From NCBI GenBank assembly GCA_019245275.1, contig JAFARW010000205.1, positions 1 to 10,134 of the forward strand: a stretch of DNA of 10,134 bases, given 5' to 3'. Shown here in pieces: positions 1 to 6,904 of the stretch. The translations under genes and the position numbers were made by a program. Every line of letters begins with the position of its first letter. Position 1 is the stretch's first letter. The notes beneath the pieces were generated by a model. That model did no database searches. It saw only the letters and a list, made by a program, of their open reading frames with translations, and was not told where the DNA came from. Source of the stretch: Vulcanimicrobiota bacterium (GTDB lineage Bacteria > Vulcanimicrobiota > Vulcanimicrobiia > Vulcanimicrobiales > Vulcanimicrobiaceae).

Positions 1-470
1 TACGGCGGCAGCGTGCGAATCGCCAGCGTATCGCCGCTGATCTCAAATGCACGCTCCAACGTTGTACCAACGAGGTTTGTCCAAATGCAGGTTTCCAGTT
101 TGTGAAAAACGTGATTGCCGCGGATTTCATAAGTGCCGGCATATGCCAAGAAGTTGCGCAACGCTTCGCTGCGTTCTTCCACCGTCGATGAAGAAGCATC
201 CGGCGCCAAGAGCTTCGGACGATGCGCGGCTGCAAGCGTCGCTGAGACGCGGCCGCTGGCGGTATAAATCAAATAGCCGACCGGATTGGGACCAAAGCGA
301 GGCTTCATCGCGCCGTTTTCGCTCATCTGATCGAACGATTCCAACTTCCACGCGCCGACAACGCTTGACTGAGCGGCCCGGGCCGGGAGCCCGAAAGTCG
401 CAATGAGCCCCGCGGAAGCGGCGCTCGCAAGCACGCTTTTGCGCGAAATCACCGGCGCACCAATGACCAT
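1..470 (-). CDS. Exported lipocalin-like domain protein, 3' end cut off by window edge
   Basis: 156 residues are visible and the frame is still open at base 1, so the C-terminus is missing. Residues 9-33 form an N-terminal export signal: S-R-K-S-V-L, a small hydrophobic stretch rich in Ala/Gly/Leu, then ARAA before a likely cleavage site. The arginine pair is RK rather than RR, so Tat export is possible but Sec is not excluded. The mature part starts with VVGAWKLESFD (37-47), followed by FGPNPVGYLIYT (59-70), a SATLAA strand, FLAYAGTYEI (107-116) and TNLVGTTLERAFEISGDTLAI. This series is typical of the Lipocalin_5 type beta-barrel family, whose ligand and role are generally unknown. The start is ATG at 470 with a strong GGAGGA site five to six bases upstream; a TAG lies four codons further up in this frame. 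The RBS sits inside the end of the preceding gene (22-nt overlap), suggesting co-translation. Family assignment is by remembered motif pattern. Confidence 0.82.
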   Translation of the reverse strand, partial: MVIGAPVISRKSVLASAASAGLIATFGLPARAAQSSVVGAWKLESFDQMSENGAMKPRFGPNPVGYLIYTASGRVSATLAAAHRPKLLAPDASSSTVEERSEALRNFLAYAGTYEIRGNHVFHKLETCIWTNLVGTTLERAFEISGDTLAIRTLPP

Positions 471-769
471 TTGTTCCTCCTACTCCGATCTTCATATGAA
501 CTTCGAACACTGCTCAGACGCATATTGCCGCGCGCGTATGTGCCGTCCGCGAGCAACACCTCCGCGTCGAAACCGGGATAGAGCCGCCTAAAGCGGCGTT
601 CCTTCCAACCTTCAACCGTCATCCGGTCGGGAGCGCCCTTTCTAAATCGCCCTGTATAGCCGCCTACGACCTCGCGATCGCCGCGAATGTCGCGGCCTGA
701 CTGCGTGAAGGCTACGCGAAAGCGTTCGACTTTTGCGATCTGATTTTCGACGCGCTCGATCGTCGCCAA
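449..769 (-). CDS. Conserved-looking hypothetical protein, 106 aa
   Basis: I do not recognise a named family. The protein is soluble, with no signal peptide or membrane segment, and strongly basic at the C-terminus (RSRRNKW...RR). It opens with ATIERVENQIAKVERFRVAF, then a region with DIRGDREV, then MTVEGWKERRFRRLYPGFD and a strand-turn-strand segment VLLADGTYARGNMRLSSVRSSY. The regular alternation and GD/DG turns look like a small beta-rich domain, not a chance frame. The start is TTG at 769, forced because a TAG stop lies only two codons upstream in the same frame; the nearest purine-rich site (AGAGG) is about 11 bases away, which is weak. The 3' end overlaps the lipocalin-like gene by 22 nt and carries its ribosome-binding site, which supports the frame being translated. 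Function unknown; a short DNA-binding or regulatory role would be only a guess from its charge. Confidence 0.65.
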   Translation of the reverse strand: MATIERVENQIAKVERFRVAFTQSGRDIRGDREVVGGYTGRFRKGAPDRMTVEGWKERRFRRLYPGFDAEVLLADGTYARGNMRLSSVRSSYEDRSRRNKWSLVRR

Positions 770-772
770 ATA

Positions 773-928
773 CTAGGGAGCCTCTGATGAAGTCCCACGC
801 GGCCCATCCTCGGCCGCTTTTTGCCGATTTCGTCGTTCCTGCGGCGGCCACAATGCGCTGCATTGCGTCCGTCCTCGGGCCTCGAACTCGACAAAAACCG
901 ATACGAGGCTGAACCGCGCAGACTCCAT
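773..928 (-). CDS. Possible 51-aa small protein in the gap after the R3H ATPase
   Basis: This short frame begins with an ATG whose A is the last base of the ATPase stop codon (TGATG), preceded by GGGAG with a six-base spacer. It ends at a TAG three bases before the TTG of the next gene. Such stop-start coupling on both sides is what a translated operon member looks like. Against it, the protein is arginine-rich and low in recognisable structure after residue 17, as chance frames in GC-rich DNA often are. The first part (FSLVSVFVEFEARGRTQC) faintly recalls the opening of a P-loop kinase, such as thymidylate kinase, with the Walker A glycines and lysine missing. No later kinase motif appears in any of the three frames, so a decayed tmk is speculation. 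It may be just a spacer. Confidence 0.3.
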   Translation of the reverse strand: MESARFSLVSVFVEFEARGRTQCSALWPPQERRNRQKAAEDGPRGTSSEAP

Positions 929-2481
929 CAGACGCTCCCGATCTCGGCTTCTTTGAAGATACGAACGCGCCGGTTGGGTTCCAAGCCGGTGCTGCGCGAC
1001 TGCAGGCGATAGCGCTCCGCTAACTGATGTTGCATCCGCCGCACGTATGACGTCTGCGGAGACAGCTCGACCGCCTGACTATTGAGCATGACCTGGTAGA
1101 CGGCTTCTTCCGCTTCGCGCAAGGCAACTTCTTCGACGTCGATGGGCGGCAGATTAAAGACGTCCTTCAGCGCATTTTGAATTTGCGTCGTGGTGTTCGT
1201 TTTAATCGAGTAAATCGGCAGATTTTCGGCCGCGATCTGCTTCAACTTCGCAGATTCCTTACGTTCCAGCGTCTTGAGCGTCAAAACGACGTCCGCATCA
1301 TCCCAATTGCGCGCGACCGCCGCGTTGAGGCGAAGATTGTGGATCGCCCGCTCGATCTTGTTGCGCGATACCCCGTACGGGAAGATTAGAAGCGTGCGCT
1401 CAGATTCGTCACCGGCAACCCGATCGTCGGCGTAGGCCGCCGGAATGCGCGGCATCGATTCCGGATTTGCTTCTTGAACGATGGCGACAGTGCCGCTGGC
1501 CGTGCGCTGGCGCACTTCGGGCTGTGGCTGGTAGCCGCGCAAGAGTGCATCAACGACGTCTGCGACGTTCTGATGGATCGCCAGGCGATCGCGATCTTGT
1601 ATCTCGATCACGACGTCAAACGTCGGCGGCGCTTTACGCTCGAGAACGGTCTTGCGCGTCCCGCGGCGGCGCGCTTCTTCATCTGAGAGCGTTACGGCGC
1701 CGATCCCGCCGACAAGATCGGCGAGTGTCGGGTTCATCAACAGGTTCTCGAGGGTCTGCCCATGCGCCGTGCCGATCAGCGCAACCCCGCGCTCCGCGAT
1801 CGTGCGAGCGGCGATTGCCTCGGCTTCGGTGCCGATCTCATCGATGACGATCACCTGCGGCATATGATTCTCCACCGCCTCGATCATCACGGCGTGCTGC
1901 AGCGCCGGATCCGCCACATGCATGCGACGCGCGAGCCCAATCCCCGGGTGCGGAATGTCGCCGTCGCCGGCGATCTCGCTGCTCGTATCGACGATCACCA
2001 CACGCTTGCGATCCTCGCTTAAGACGCGCGCACACTCGCGCAGCATCGTCGTCTTTCCGATTCCCGGGCGGCCGAGCAAACAGATGGACTTGCCGCTGCG
2101 AATGACGTCCAGAATAATATCGATCGTTCCGAATACTGCGCGTCCGACGCGACACGTCACGCCGATGATCTTTCCGTTGCGATTGCGGATCGCGGAAATC
2201 CGATGCAGCGTCTGCTCGATTCCGGCGCGATTGTCGGCGCTGAACTCCGAAAGCCGCGAGCTGACGTGTGCGATGTCTTCATTCGTGACCGGCGTATCGG
2301 AGAGGTAGACGTAATCGTTTTCAAAGCGCGCTTCGGGCGGACGCCCCAAGTCGAGCACGACCTCGATCACGCTATCGAGATTCGATAAGCGCACGAGCGA
2401 CTGGCGGATCTGAAGCGGAAAGATGTCGAGGAGTTGAGTCAGCTCCCAGCCGGGAGCGATCGATGGAGCGTTAACGGTCAA
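928..2481 (-). CDS. R3H-domain AAA ATPase (Ycf45 / SpoIIIAA-like)
   Basis: 517 residues. Residues 1-110 are an N-terminal region (QIRQSLVRLSNLDSVIEVVLDLGRP...) found before the ATPase in this family. The ATPase core follows: Walker A GRPGIGKT at 137-144, VVIVDTSSEIAGDG at 161-174, Walker B VIVIDE at 210-215, and a GTAHG sensor-like motif at 237-241. Residues about 360-445 hold the linker domain typical of Ycf45 proteins (LLIFPYGVSRNKIERAI ... LPIYSIKTNTTTQIQNAL). Residues about 477-509 form a C-terminal R3H domain, with R-x-x-x-H at 481-485 and GLEPNRRVRIF after it. R3H domains bind single-stranded nucleic acid, so a nucleic-acid-dependent ATPase is expected; the cellular role of bacterial members is not well defined. 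The start is TTG at 2481, with GAGGA six bases upstream. It lies 60 nt after the decarboxylase and is probably co-transcribed with it. Confidence 0.95.
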   Translation of the reverse strand: MTVNAPSIAPGWELTQLLDIFPLQIRQSLVRLSNLDSVIEVVLDLGRPPEARFENDYVYLSDTPVTNEDIAHVSSRLSEFSADNRAGIEQTLHRISAIRNRNGKIIGVTCRVGRAVFGTIDIILDVIRSGKSICLLGRPGIGKTTMLRECARVLSEDRKRVVIVDTSSEIAGDGDIPHPGIGLARRMHVADPALQHAVMIEAVENHMPQVIVIDEIGTEAEAIAARTIAERGVALIGTAHGQTLENLLMNPTLADLVGGIGAVTLSDEEARRRGTRKTVLERKAPPTFDVVIEIQDRDRLAIHQNVADVVDALLRGYQPQPEVRQRTASGTVAIVQEANPESMPRIPAAYADDRVAGDESERTLLIFPYGVSRNKIERAIHNLRLNAAVARNWDDADVVLTLKTLERKESAKLKQIAAENLPIYSIKTNTTTQIQNALKDVFNLPPIDVEEVALREAEEAVYQVMLNSQAVELSPQTSYVRRMQHQLAERYRLQSRSTGLEPNRRVRIFKEAEIGSV

Positions 2482-2499
2482 GACTGATCCTCAAAGTCT
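2481..2499 (-). promoter_or_regulatory. Small hairpin enclosing the ribosome-binding site of the R3H ATPase gene
   Basis: In the mRNA sense the sequence reads AGACT, a nine-base loop TTGAGGATC, then AGTCT, and the last T of the second arm is the first base of the TTG start codon. The Shine-Dalgarno GAGGA is therefore in the loop and the start touches the stem. A five-base-pair stem with two G-C pairs is weak and could be chance; it is noted because of its exact position. Confidence 0.2.
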
Positions 2500-2541
2500 G
2501 AGTTTCCACTTACCCACCGCATCGGCAGGTCCTTCGACTTC

Positions 2542-4023
2542 TTACTTGACGACGCGAATGCGCTTGAGCTGCGGATCGAACGGCCCTTGCATGTGCACGC
2601 CGGCGCGTAGTTCGAGATCGAGGTAGTCGATGATCTCCGCGGTGATTTCCTCGCCGGGCGCGATGACCGGAATGCCCGGCGGATACGGCGTTATCACTTC
2701 GGCGCAGATGCGGCCCTGGCTCGACTTGAAGCGCACCGGCTCCGTCGCAGCGAGAAACGCCTCGCGCGGCGGCATCCGCAACGGCGGAATCTTCGGCAGC
2801 TTGTAAGTCCCCGTTTTCAAGCGCCGCTCGAGAACGCCCGAAGGCGAGAAGATATCGACCGGGCGATCTTCGCGCGCCAGCTCTTTCACGCCGAAGACCA
2901 ATCGGTCGGCCGCCGCCTGCGTCGTGCCGATTGTAAAGAGCGCGACAACGTTGAAGAGGTCGGCGAGTTCGACTTGAACGTTGTAACGCCCGCGCAAGAT
3001 CGCTGAGGCCTCGTATCCGGTGTAGCCAAGATCCTTAACCGTAATCGTGACCTTCGTGGGGTCGAAATCGAAGACGCCGGCGCGGCCGACGAGCTCTTCG
3101 CCAAAGCAGTAGACGCCCGGAATCTCGTTGATCAGCGCGCGCGTTCGCTGGGCGAGAGCGATCGTGTCAGAGAGAAGCGCTTCGCCCTGCATCGCCATTT
3201 GACGGCGGGCAACATCAAGCGATGCGACCATCGGTAGATTTGGAGACGTCGACAAGAAGAGCTTGAGCACGGCGTCGAGCCGATCGATTCTCACGCGCTC
3301 GCCGATCTGATGCAGCATCGACGATTGCGAGAAACTCGAAAGCATCTTGTGCGTGGAGTTCACGCACAGATCCGCTCCGGCCGCCGTCGCCGAGCGCGGC
3401 AAATCCGGATGAAAGTGAAAATGCGGCCCCCAAGCCTCATCGACGAGGACCAATTTGCCGCGCGCATGCACGATCTCAAAAATCCGGTCCAAGTCCGCGG
3501 CGACGCCGTAATATGTTGGGCTCACAATGTAGACGGCCCTGATATCGGAGTGCTCGTCGAGCGTTCGTTCGACTGTCGCGGGGGTGACCGTATGATCCAT
3601 GTGCAACGCTTCATCGACTTCCGGCTGCATGTAGATCGGCCGAGCGCCGCTCATCACGAGCGAGCCGAGCAGACTCTTGTGCGAGTTGCGCGGGACGGCA
3701 ACTTTGTCGCCCGGATCGAGCGCCGCCATCAGCATGCATTGGTTTCCACTCGTCGAGCCGTTGATCAAGAAGTGCGTGCGGTCGGCGCCGTATGCTTCGG
3801 CCGCCAGCCGTTGCGCCTCCAAGATCGACTCCTTGGGCTGCAAGAGGTCATCGATGCCCGGCATCGGCGTCAAATCTATCGAGGCGATGTTGTCGCCGAC
3901 GAACTCGCGGAATGCGCGATCCATCCCAATGCCTTGCTTGTGTCCCGGCGTGTGAAACGGGATTACGCCCGCATCGACGTAGTCCAATAGCGCCTGAAAG
4001 TACGGCGCCCTCGACTGATCCAT
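2542..4023 (-). CDS. Orn/Lys/Arg decarboxylase family, PLP-dependent, SpeA/YaaO type
   Basis: 493 residues, the length of the short biosynthetic decarboxylases such as Bacillus SpeA and YaaO, without the N-terminal wing domain of the acid-induced E. coli enzymes. The N-terminus has the signature PFHTPGHKQG (22-31). The fold-type I core shows INGSTSGNQ (88-95), PRNSHKS (111-117), SPTYYG (168-173), VDEAWGPH with Asp195 for the cofactor ring nitrogen, and STHKMLSSFSQSSMLH with Lys226 as the Schiff-base lysine. The C-terminal domain ends with ITPYPPGIPVIAPGE (444-458). The enzyme removes CO2 from a basic amino acid, giving agmatine, cadaverine or putrescine for polyamine supply; the substrate cannot be decided by eye. 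The start is ATG 4023 with GAGGGG six bases upstream. It is separated from bioB by 148 nt and so probably has its own promoter; the R3H ATPase follows. Confidence 0.95.
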   Translation of the reverse strand: MDQSRAPYFQALLDYVDAGVIPFHTPGHKQGIGMDRAFREFVGDNIASIDLTPMPGIDDLLQPKESILEAQRLAAEAYGADRTHFLINGSTSGNQCMLMAALDPGDKVAVPRNSHKSLLGSLVMSGARPIYMQPEVDEALHMDHTVTPATVERTLDEHSDIRAVYIVSPTYYGVAADLDRIFEIVHARGKLVLVDEAWGPHFHFHPDLPRSATAAGADLCVNSTHKMLSSFSQSSMLHQIGERVRIDRLDAVLKLFLSTSPNLPMVASLDVARRQMAMQGEALLSDTIALAQRTRALINEIPGVYCFGEELVGRAGVFDFDPTKVTITVKDLGYTGYEASAILRGRYNVQVELADLFNVVALFTIGTTQAAADRLVFGVKELAREDRPVDIFSPSGVLERRLKTGTYKLPKIPPLRMPPREAFLAATEPVRFKSSQGRICAEVITPYPPGIPVIAPGEEITAEIIDYLDLELRAGVHMQGPFDPQLKRIRVVK

Positions 4024-4063
4024 GGAAAACCCCTCGACTAGTACGGAAAGTAAGCGAAAGCGA

Positions 4064-4078
4064 AGCGCGCTAGGCGCT
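4064..4078. repeat. 15-bp inverted repeat in the leader of the decarboxylase gene
   Basis: AGCGC-GCTAG-GCGCT lies about 41-55 bases upstream of the decarboxylase ATG, in the only sizeable intergenic gap of the window. It has perfect five-base arms and could be a small hairpin or a dimeric regulator site. No run of T follows on either strand, so it is not a convincing terminator for bioB. No clear -35/-10 pair accompanies it; the best candidate boxes in the gap match the consensus poorly. Confidence 0.25.
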
Positions 4079-4171
4079 AACGATCAAGCGTTTCCCTTTG
4101 TCGCATGCGAGTGGTGCGCGATGATGAACGCGGCGCGGCGCAGTCCAATTCCAAATATTCGCGGGCGCATT

Positions 4172-5152
4172 TTAGGCTAGGACTTCAAACCCTAAGCGGT
4201 TCAGCATCTCGAAGTCATCATCGTCGCTCCGGCCACTTGTCGTCAAGTAATTGCCGAGCACAAGGCCGCTCGCGCCGCTGCGCATGCCCAGATCCTGCAG
4301 GCCCGCCAGCGTCACCTCGCGACCTCCGGCGAAGCGGATCAAGGCGTTCGGAAGCGCGAGACGCGCCATCGCGACGAAACGCAGTGCCTCTACCGGCTCA
4401 ACCAGCGATCGTTCACCGAACGGCGTGCCGGGGCGCGGGTTAAGAAAGTTAATCGGCACTTCTTGCGGTTCAAGTTCTTGCAGCGCGGTGAGAAAGTCGA
4501 GCCGATCCGCAACTGTTTCGCCCATGCCGATAATGCCGCCGCAGCACAGCTCGATGCCGTATTGCTTGACGAGCAGACAGGTTTGCCACCGCTCCTCATA
4601 AGAGTGCGTCGTGCAGACGAACGGAAAGTAGCGCTTCGATGTTTCGAGGTTGTGGTTGACCTTGTCGACGCCGGCGCGCAGGAGCCGTTCGATTTGATCG
4701 TCGCGCAAGATGCCGAGCGAGACGGCGACGTTCAAAGGTAGTTCTTGTTTGATCGCGACGACAGCCTCGCAGACGCGATCGAGCAATTTCGCCGATGGTC
4801 CGCGCACCGCGACGACGATGCAGAATTCGCCTGCGCCACGAGCATGCGCATCACGCGCGGCATCGATGAATCCTTGGACCGACGAGAGCGGCTCCGCGTC
4901 AACATCCGTTGCGAATCGCGCGCTCTGTGAGCAGAAGTTGCAATCTTCCGAACAACCACCTTTCTTCGCGTTGTAGAGCACTTCAACCGCGACGCCGCTT
5001 CCGCAGCGTTGCGCGCGCACGGCATCCGCAAGCGTAAGGAGTTCGGGAACATGCTCGGACGGGAGTTGCGCAACTGCATCGAGCAACGGCGCATCGGCCG
5101 GCAGCTGTCGATCCAGCACGCGGTCACGGATCCTCTGCAACGTGCTGCTCAT
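4172..5152 (-). CDS. bioB: Biotin synthase BioB (radical SAM), with an atypical auxiliary-cluster site
   Basis: 326 residues (E. coli 346). It inserts sulfur into dethiobiotin to make biotin, the last pathway step. The radical-SAM motif is Cys67-x3-Cys71-x2-Cys74 in GGCSEDCNFCSQS, which binds the [4Fe-4S] cluster. Further family blocks are VNHNLETS (165-172), CTTHSYEER (180-188), GGIIGMGET (205-213), PINFLNPRPGTP (233-244) and IRFAGGRE (272-279). Of the E. coli [2Fe-2S] ligands, Cys97 corresponds to Cys111, Cys188 to Cys203 and Arg260 to Arg273, but the Cys128 position is Ala143 in LNVAVSLG. Extra cysteines are at 180, 192 and 204. I chose ATG 5152, four bases after the bioD stop; the frame is open further up, but the 47 extra residues would lie wholly over bioD. 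No strong RBS is seen, which fits translational coupling. Confidence 0.95.
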   Translation of the reverse strand: MSSTLQRIRDRVLDRQLPADAPLLDAVAQLPSEHVPELLTLADAVRAQRCGSGVAVEVLYNAKKGGCSEDCNFCSQSARFATDVDAEPLSSVQGFIDAARDAHARGAGEFCIVVAVRGPSAKLLDRVCEAVVAIKQELPLNVAVSLGILRDDQIERLLRAGVDKVNHNLETSKRYFPFVCTTHSYEERWQTCLLVKQYGIELCCGGIIGMGETVADRLDFLTALQELEPQEVPINFLNPRPGTPFGERSLVEPVEALRFVAMARLALPNALIRFAGGREVTLAGLQDLGMRSGASGLVLGNYLTTSGRSDDDDFEMLNRLGFEVLA

Positions 5153-5156
5153 GCGG

Positions 5157-5825
5157 TCAGTTCGTGTGCTCCATCTGCTGCGCAAACAGCGGCTCGAATA
5201 ACTTTGCGGCGTCTTCGATGCTTGCGCGCTCGTCAACTTCATACCGCAGAACGCCGAATATTGCGGTGCGTTCGCCGATCGCGCGCGCGACATCGTCTCG
5301 GAAATGATCTTCGGTCGGCTCCCAGCGTTCGGTCAATACGGCCCCGGCGACCGGCACCTCACGCTCCCGCAATCCCGCAATGGTAAGGAGCGTGTGGCTG
5401 ATGCAGCCCATGCGCAGCCCGACTACAATAATCGCCTGCAGATGCGCGAGTTGCGCTACGTCTGCAAAGCTTTGCGTCCGGTTCAGCGGCACGGCGATGC
5501 CGCCCGATCCTTCGACCACGATCGGGCCGTCGATGCGATCGAGAACCAATTTGAGATCCTCGGCGTGGACTGGCGGCATGCCCTCAGCGAGTGCGGCCGA
5601 CCATGGATCAGCCGCTTTCCAAAAACGCGCCAGCTCAAGATGCCGTAAACCGGTCAGCTCGCCTGCATGCTGCGCATCACCAATCGCACCTTCGGCGGCG
5701 CCGGTCTGAACGAGTTTCACGATTGTCGGTTCAAAGCCATGATCTCGAAGCGCGATCGCAAGCGACGCTGCAAGTCGCGTCTTACCGACATCCGTATCCG
5801 TGCCGGTTATGAGATAGCGGTGCAT
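5157..5825 (-). CDS. bioD: Dethiobiotin synthetase BioD
   Basis: 222 residues, full length (E. coli 225). The enzyme uses ATP and CO2 to close the ureido ring of DAPA, giving dethiobiotin. The P-loop GTDTDVGKT spans residues 8-16, with Lys15 and Thr16. Lys37 in the block KLVQTG matches the conserved substrate/phosphate-binding lysine. VEGSGGIAVPL (104-114) corresponds to the family's VEGAGG switch motif. Two mild departures are Asp at position 12, where E. coli has Glu, and KLVQTG in place of the common KPVQTG; both look tolerable. The start is ATG 5825, inside the end of bioF (19-nt overlap), with only a weak RBS, so it is probably translationally coupled. bioB starts four bases after its stop. 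Confidence 0.95.
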   Translation of the reverse strand: MHRYLITGTDTDVGKTRLAASLAIALRDHGFEPTIVKLVQTGAAEGAIGDAQHAGELTGLRHLELARFWKAADPWSAALAEGMPPVHAEDLKLVLDRIDGPIVVEGSGGIAVPLNRTQSFADVAQLAHLQAIIVVGLRMGCISHTLLTIAGLREREVPVAGAVLTERWEPTEDHFRDDVARAIGERTAIFGVLRYEVDERASIEDAAKLFEPLFAQQMEHTN

Positions 5826-6904
5826 GCTACGGCTTCGATAAAGCGCTGGATTTGATCGTCGGTGTGATCGGAACGAACGCTCAAGCGCAACCGCGACGTC
5901 CCTTCTGCTACGGTCGGCGGGCGAATCGCAGGCGCATTGATCGATTCGCTCCGCAACCGTTCCGAAAGAGAAACCGCATCCGTTGCGCTGCCGACGATCA
6001 GAGGAACGATCGGGCCCTCGACATGCGGCACGTTGAAACTCGCTTCTCGTAAAGCGTGCGTCAGCTTTTCGGTGATGGCGCGGATCCGCGCTCGTCGATC
6101 GTCGGCGCTTCTTGCGAGATAGAGCGCGATTCGCGCCGCGAGTGCGATCGCGGGCGGCAGCGCGGTGTCGAAGATGAACGTGCGCGCGGTATTGACGAGC
6201 AGTTCGATGATCGACGCCGGACCTGCGACAAAGCCGCCCTGGGCACCGAGCGCTTTCGAGAGCGTTCCAATGATGACGATACGCTCGTCCTGCAAATCGA
6301 AAGCGAGTCCGGTGCCGTCCGGCCCCGTAACGCCAATCGCGTGCGCCTCATCGACCAGCAAGATGTCGTCATCACGGAGATCCGCGAGCATTGCGCTCAA
6401 GTCAGCTCGATCGCCGTCCATACTGAAAAGCGATTCGGTGACGATCAGCGCCGGCGACTTTCGATCGTTTTTCGGAGGCAGGCGCATGTGTTCGTAAACG
6501 TAGCGGTCCAGCTTTGTCGCCTTGAGACCGTCAATTAGCGATGCATGGTTGCGGGCGTCGGAGTACGCCGCATGAACCAATGGTGCGAGCGCCGTTATCG
6601 CGCCGATTGCGGCGAGATAGCCGGATGAGAAGAGCAGCGCGCGCTCGCGTCGCAGATATGCGGCAAGATCTTCTTCGAGCAGCCAATGTTCGCGGTGCCT
6701 GCCACCCAAAAGACGCGCGCCGCCGGATCCGACACGATTCGCGCGTTGCAAGGCGGCAACGACCTGCGGCTCGCGACTGAGCGCAAGGTAATCGTTCGTC
6801 GAGAAATCGACGGCCAAACGTTCGTCTTGCTCGGGAAGCGTGCGCAGCTGCCCGGCGCCTGCGATGTCATTCAGCAATTCGCGGGCTCGCGAAAGGTAGT
6901 TCAA
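5807..6904 (-). CDS. bioF: 8-amino-7-oxononanoate synthase BioF
   Basis: 365 residues, slightly shorter than E. coli BioF (384). It is an alpha-oxoamine synthase that condenses L-alanine with a pimeloyl thioester to give KAPA (8-amino-7-oxononanoate), releasing CO2. It is a PLP enzyme of fold-type I. Visible blocks are DFSTNDYLALS (33-43), GSGGARLLGG (59-68), SGYLAAIGAI (94-103), DARNHASLIDG with His120, ESLFSMDGD (157-164), VDEAHAIGVTG with Asp185 and His188, and GTLSKALGAQGG with Lys217 as the cofactor lysine. The tail has APAIRPPTVAEGTSRLRLSV, typical of the family. The start is TTG 6904, overlapping the bioA stop by four bases (TTGA) and preceded by AGAGG seven bases upstream; no other start near this position keeps the N-terminus. 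Confidence 0.95.
   Translation of the reverse strand: MNYLSRARELLNDIAGAGQLRTLPEQDERLAVDFSTNDYLALSREPQVVAALQRANRVGSGGARLLGGRHREHWLLEEDLAAYLRRERALLFSSGYLAAIGAITALAPLVHAAYSDARNHASLIDGLKATKLDRYVYEHMRLPPKNDRKSPALIVTESLFSMDGDRADLSAMLADLRDDDILLVDEAHAIGVTGPDGTGLAFDLQDERIVIIGTLSKALGAQGGFVAGPASIIELLVNTARTFIFDTALPPAIALAARIALYLARSADDRRARIRAITEKLTHALREASFNVPHVEGPIVPLIVGSATDAVSLSERLRSESINAPAIRPPTVAEGTSRLRLSVRSDHTDDQIQRFIEAVACTAIS

Noticed and set aside
127..510. 127-codon minus-strand frame starting at 510
   Set aside because: It overlaps the lipocalin-like gene in another frame; that gene has the strong RBS, export signal and family motifs, and this frame has only basic low-complexity sequence.
812..827. 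CGGC...TTTTT...GCCG as a possible terminator
   Set aside because: The T run is in the loop, not after the stem, and the site is within a likely co-transcribed stretch.
3310..3990. 226-codon open frame on the plus strand
   Set aside because: It lies wholly opposite the decarboxylase, has no domain-like pattern and is rich in Arg/His, as expected for the shadow of a GC-rich gene.
5153..5293. N-terminal extension of BioB to an ATG at 5293
   Set aside because: The extra 47 residues would be encoded entirely inside bioD, and known BioB proteins do not have such an extension; ATG 5152 gives the family length.
6056..6538. 160-codon plus-strand frame
   Set aside because: Antisense shadow of bioF with no recognisable protein features.
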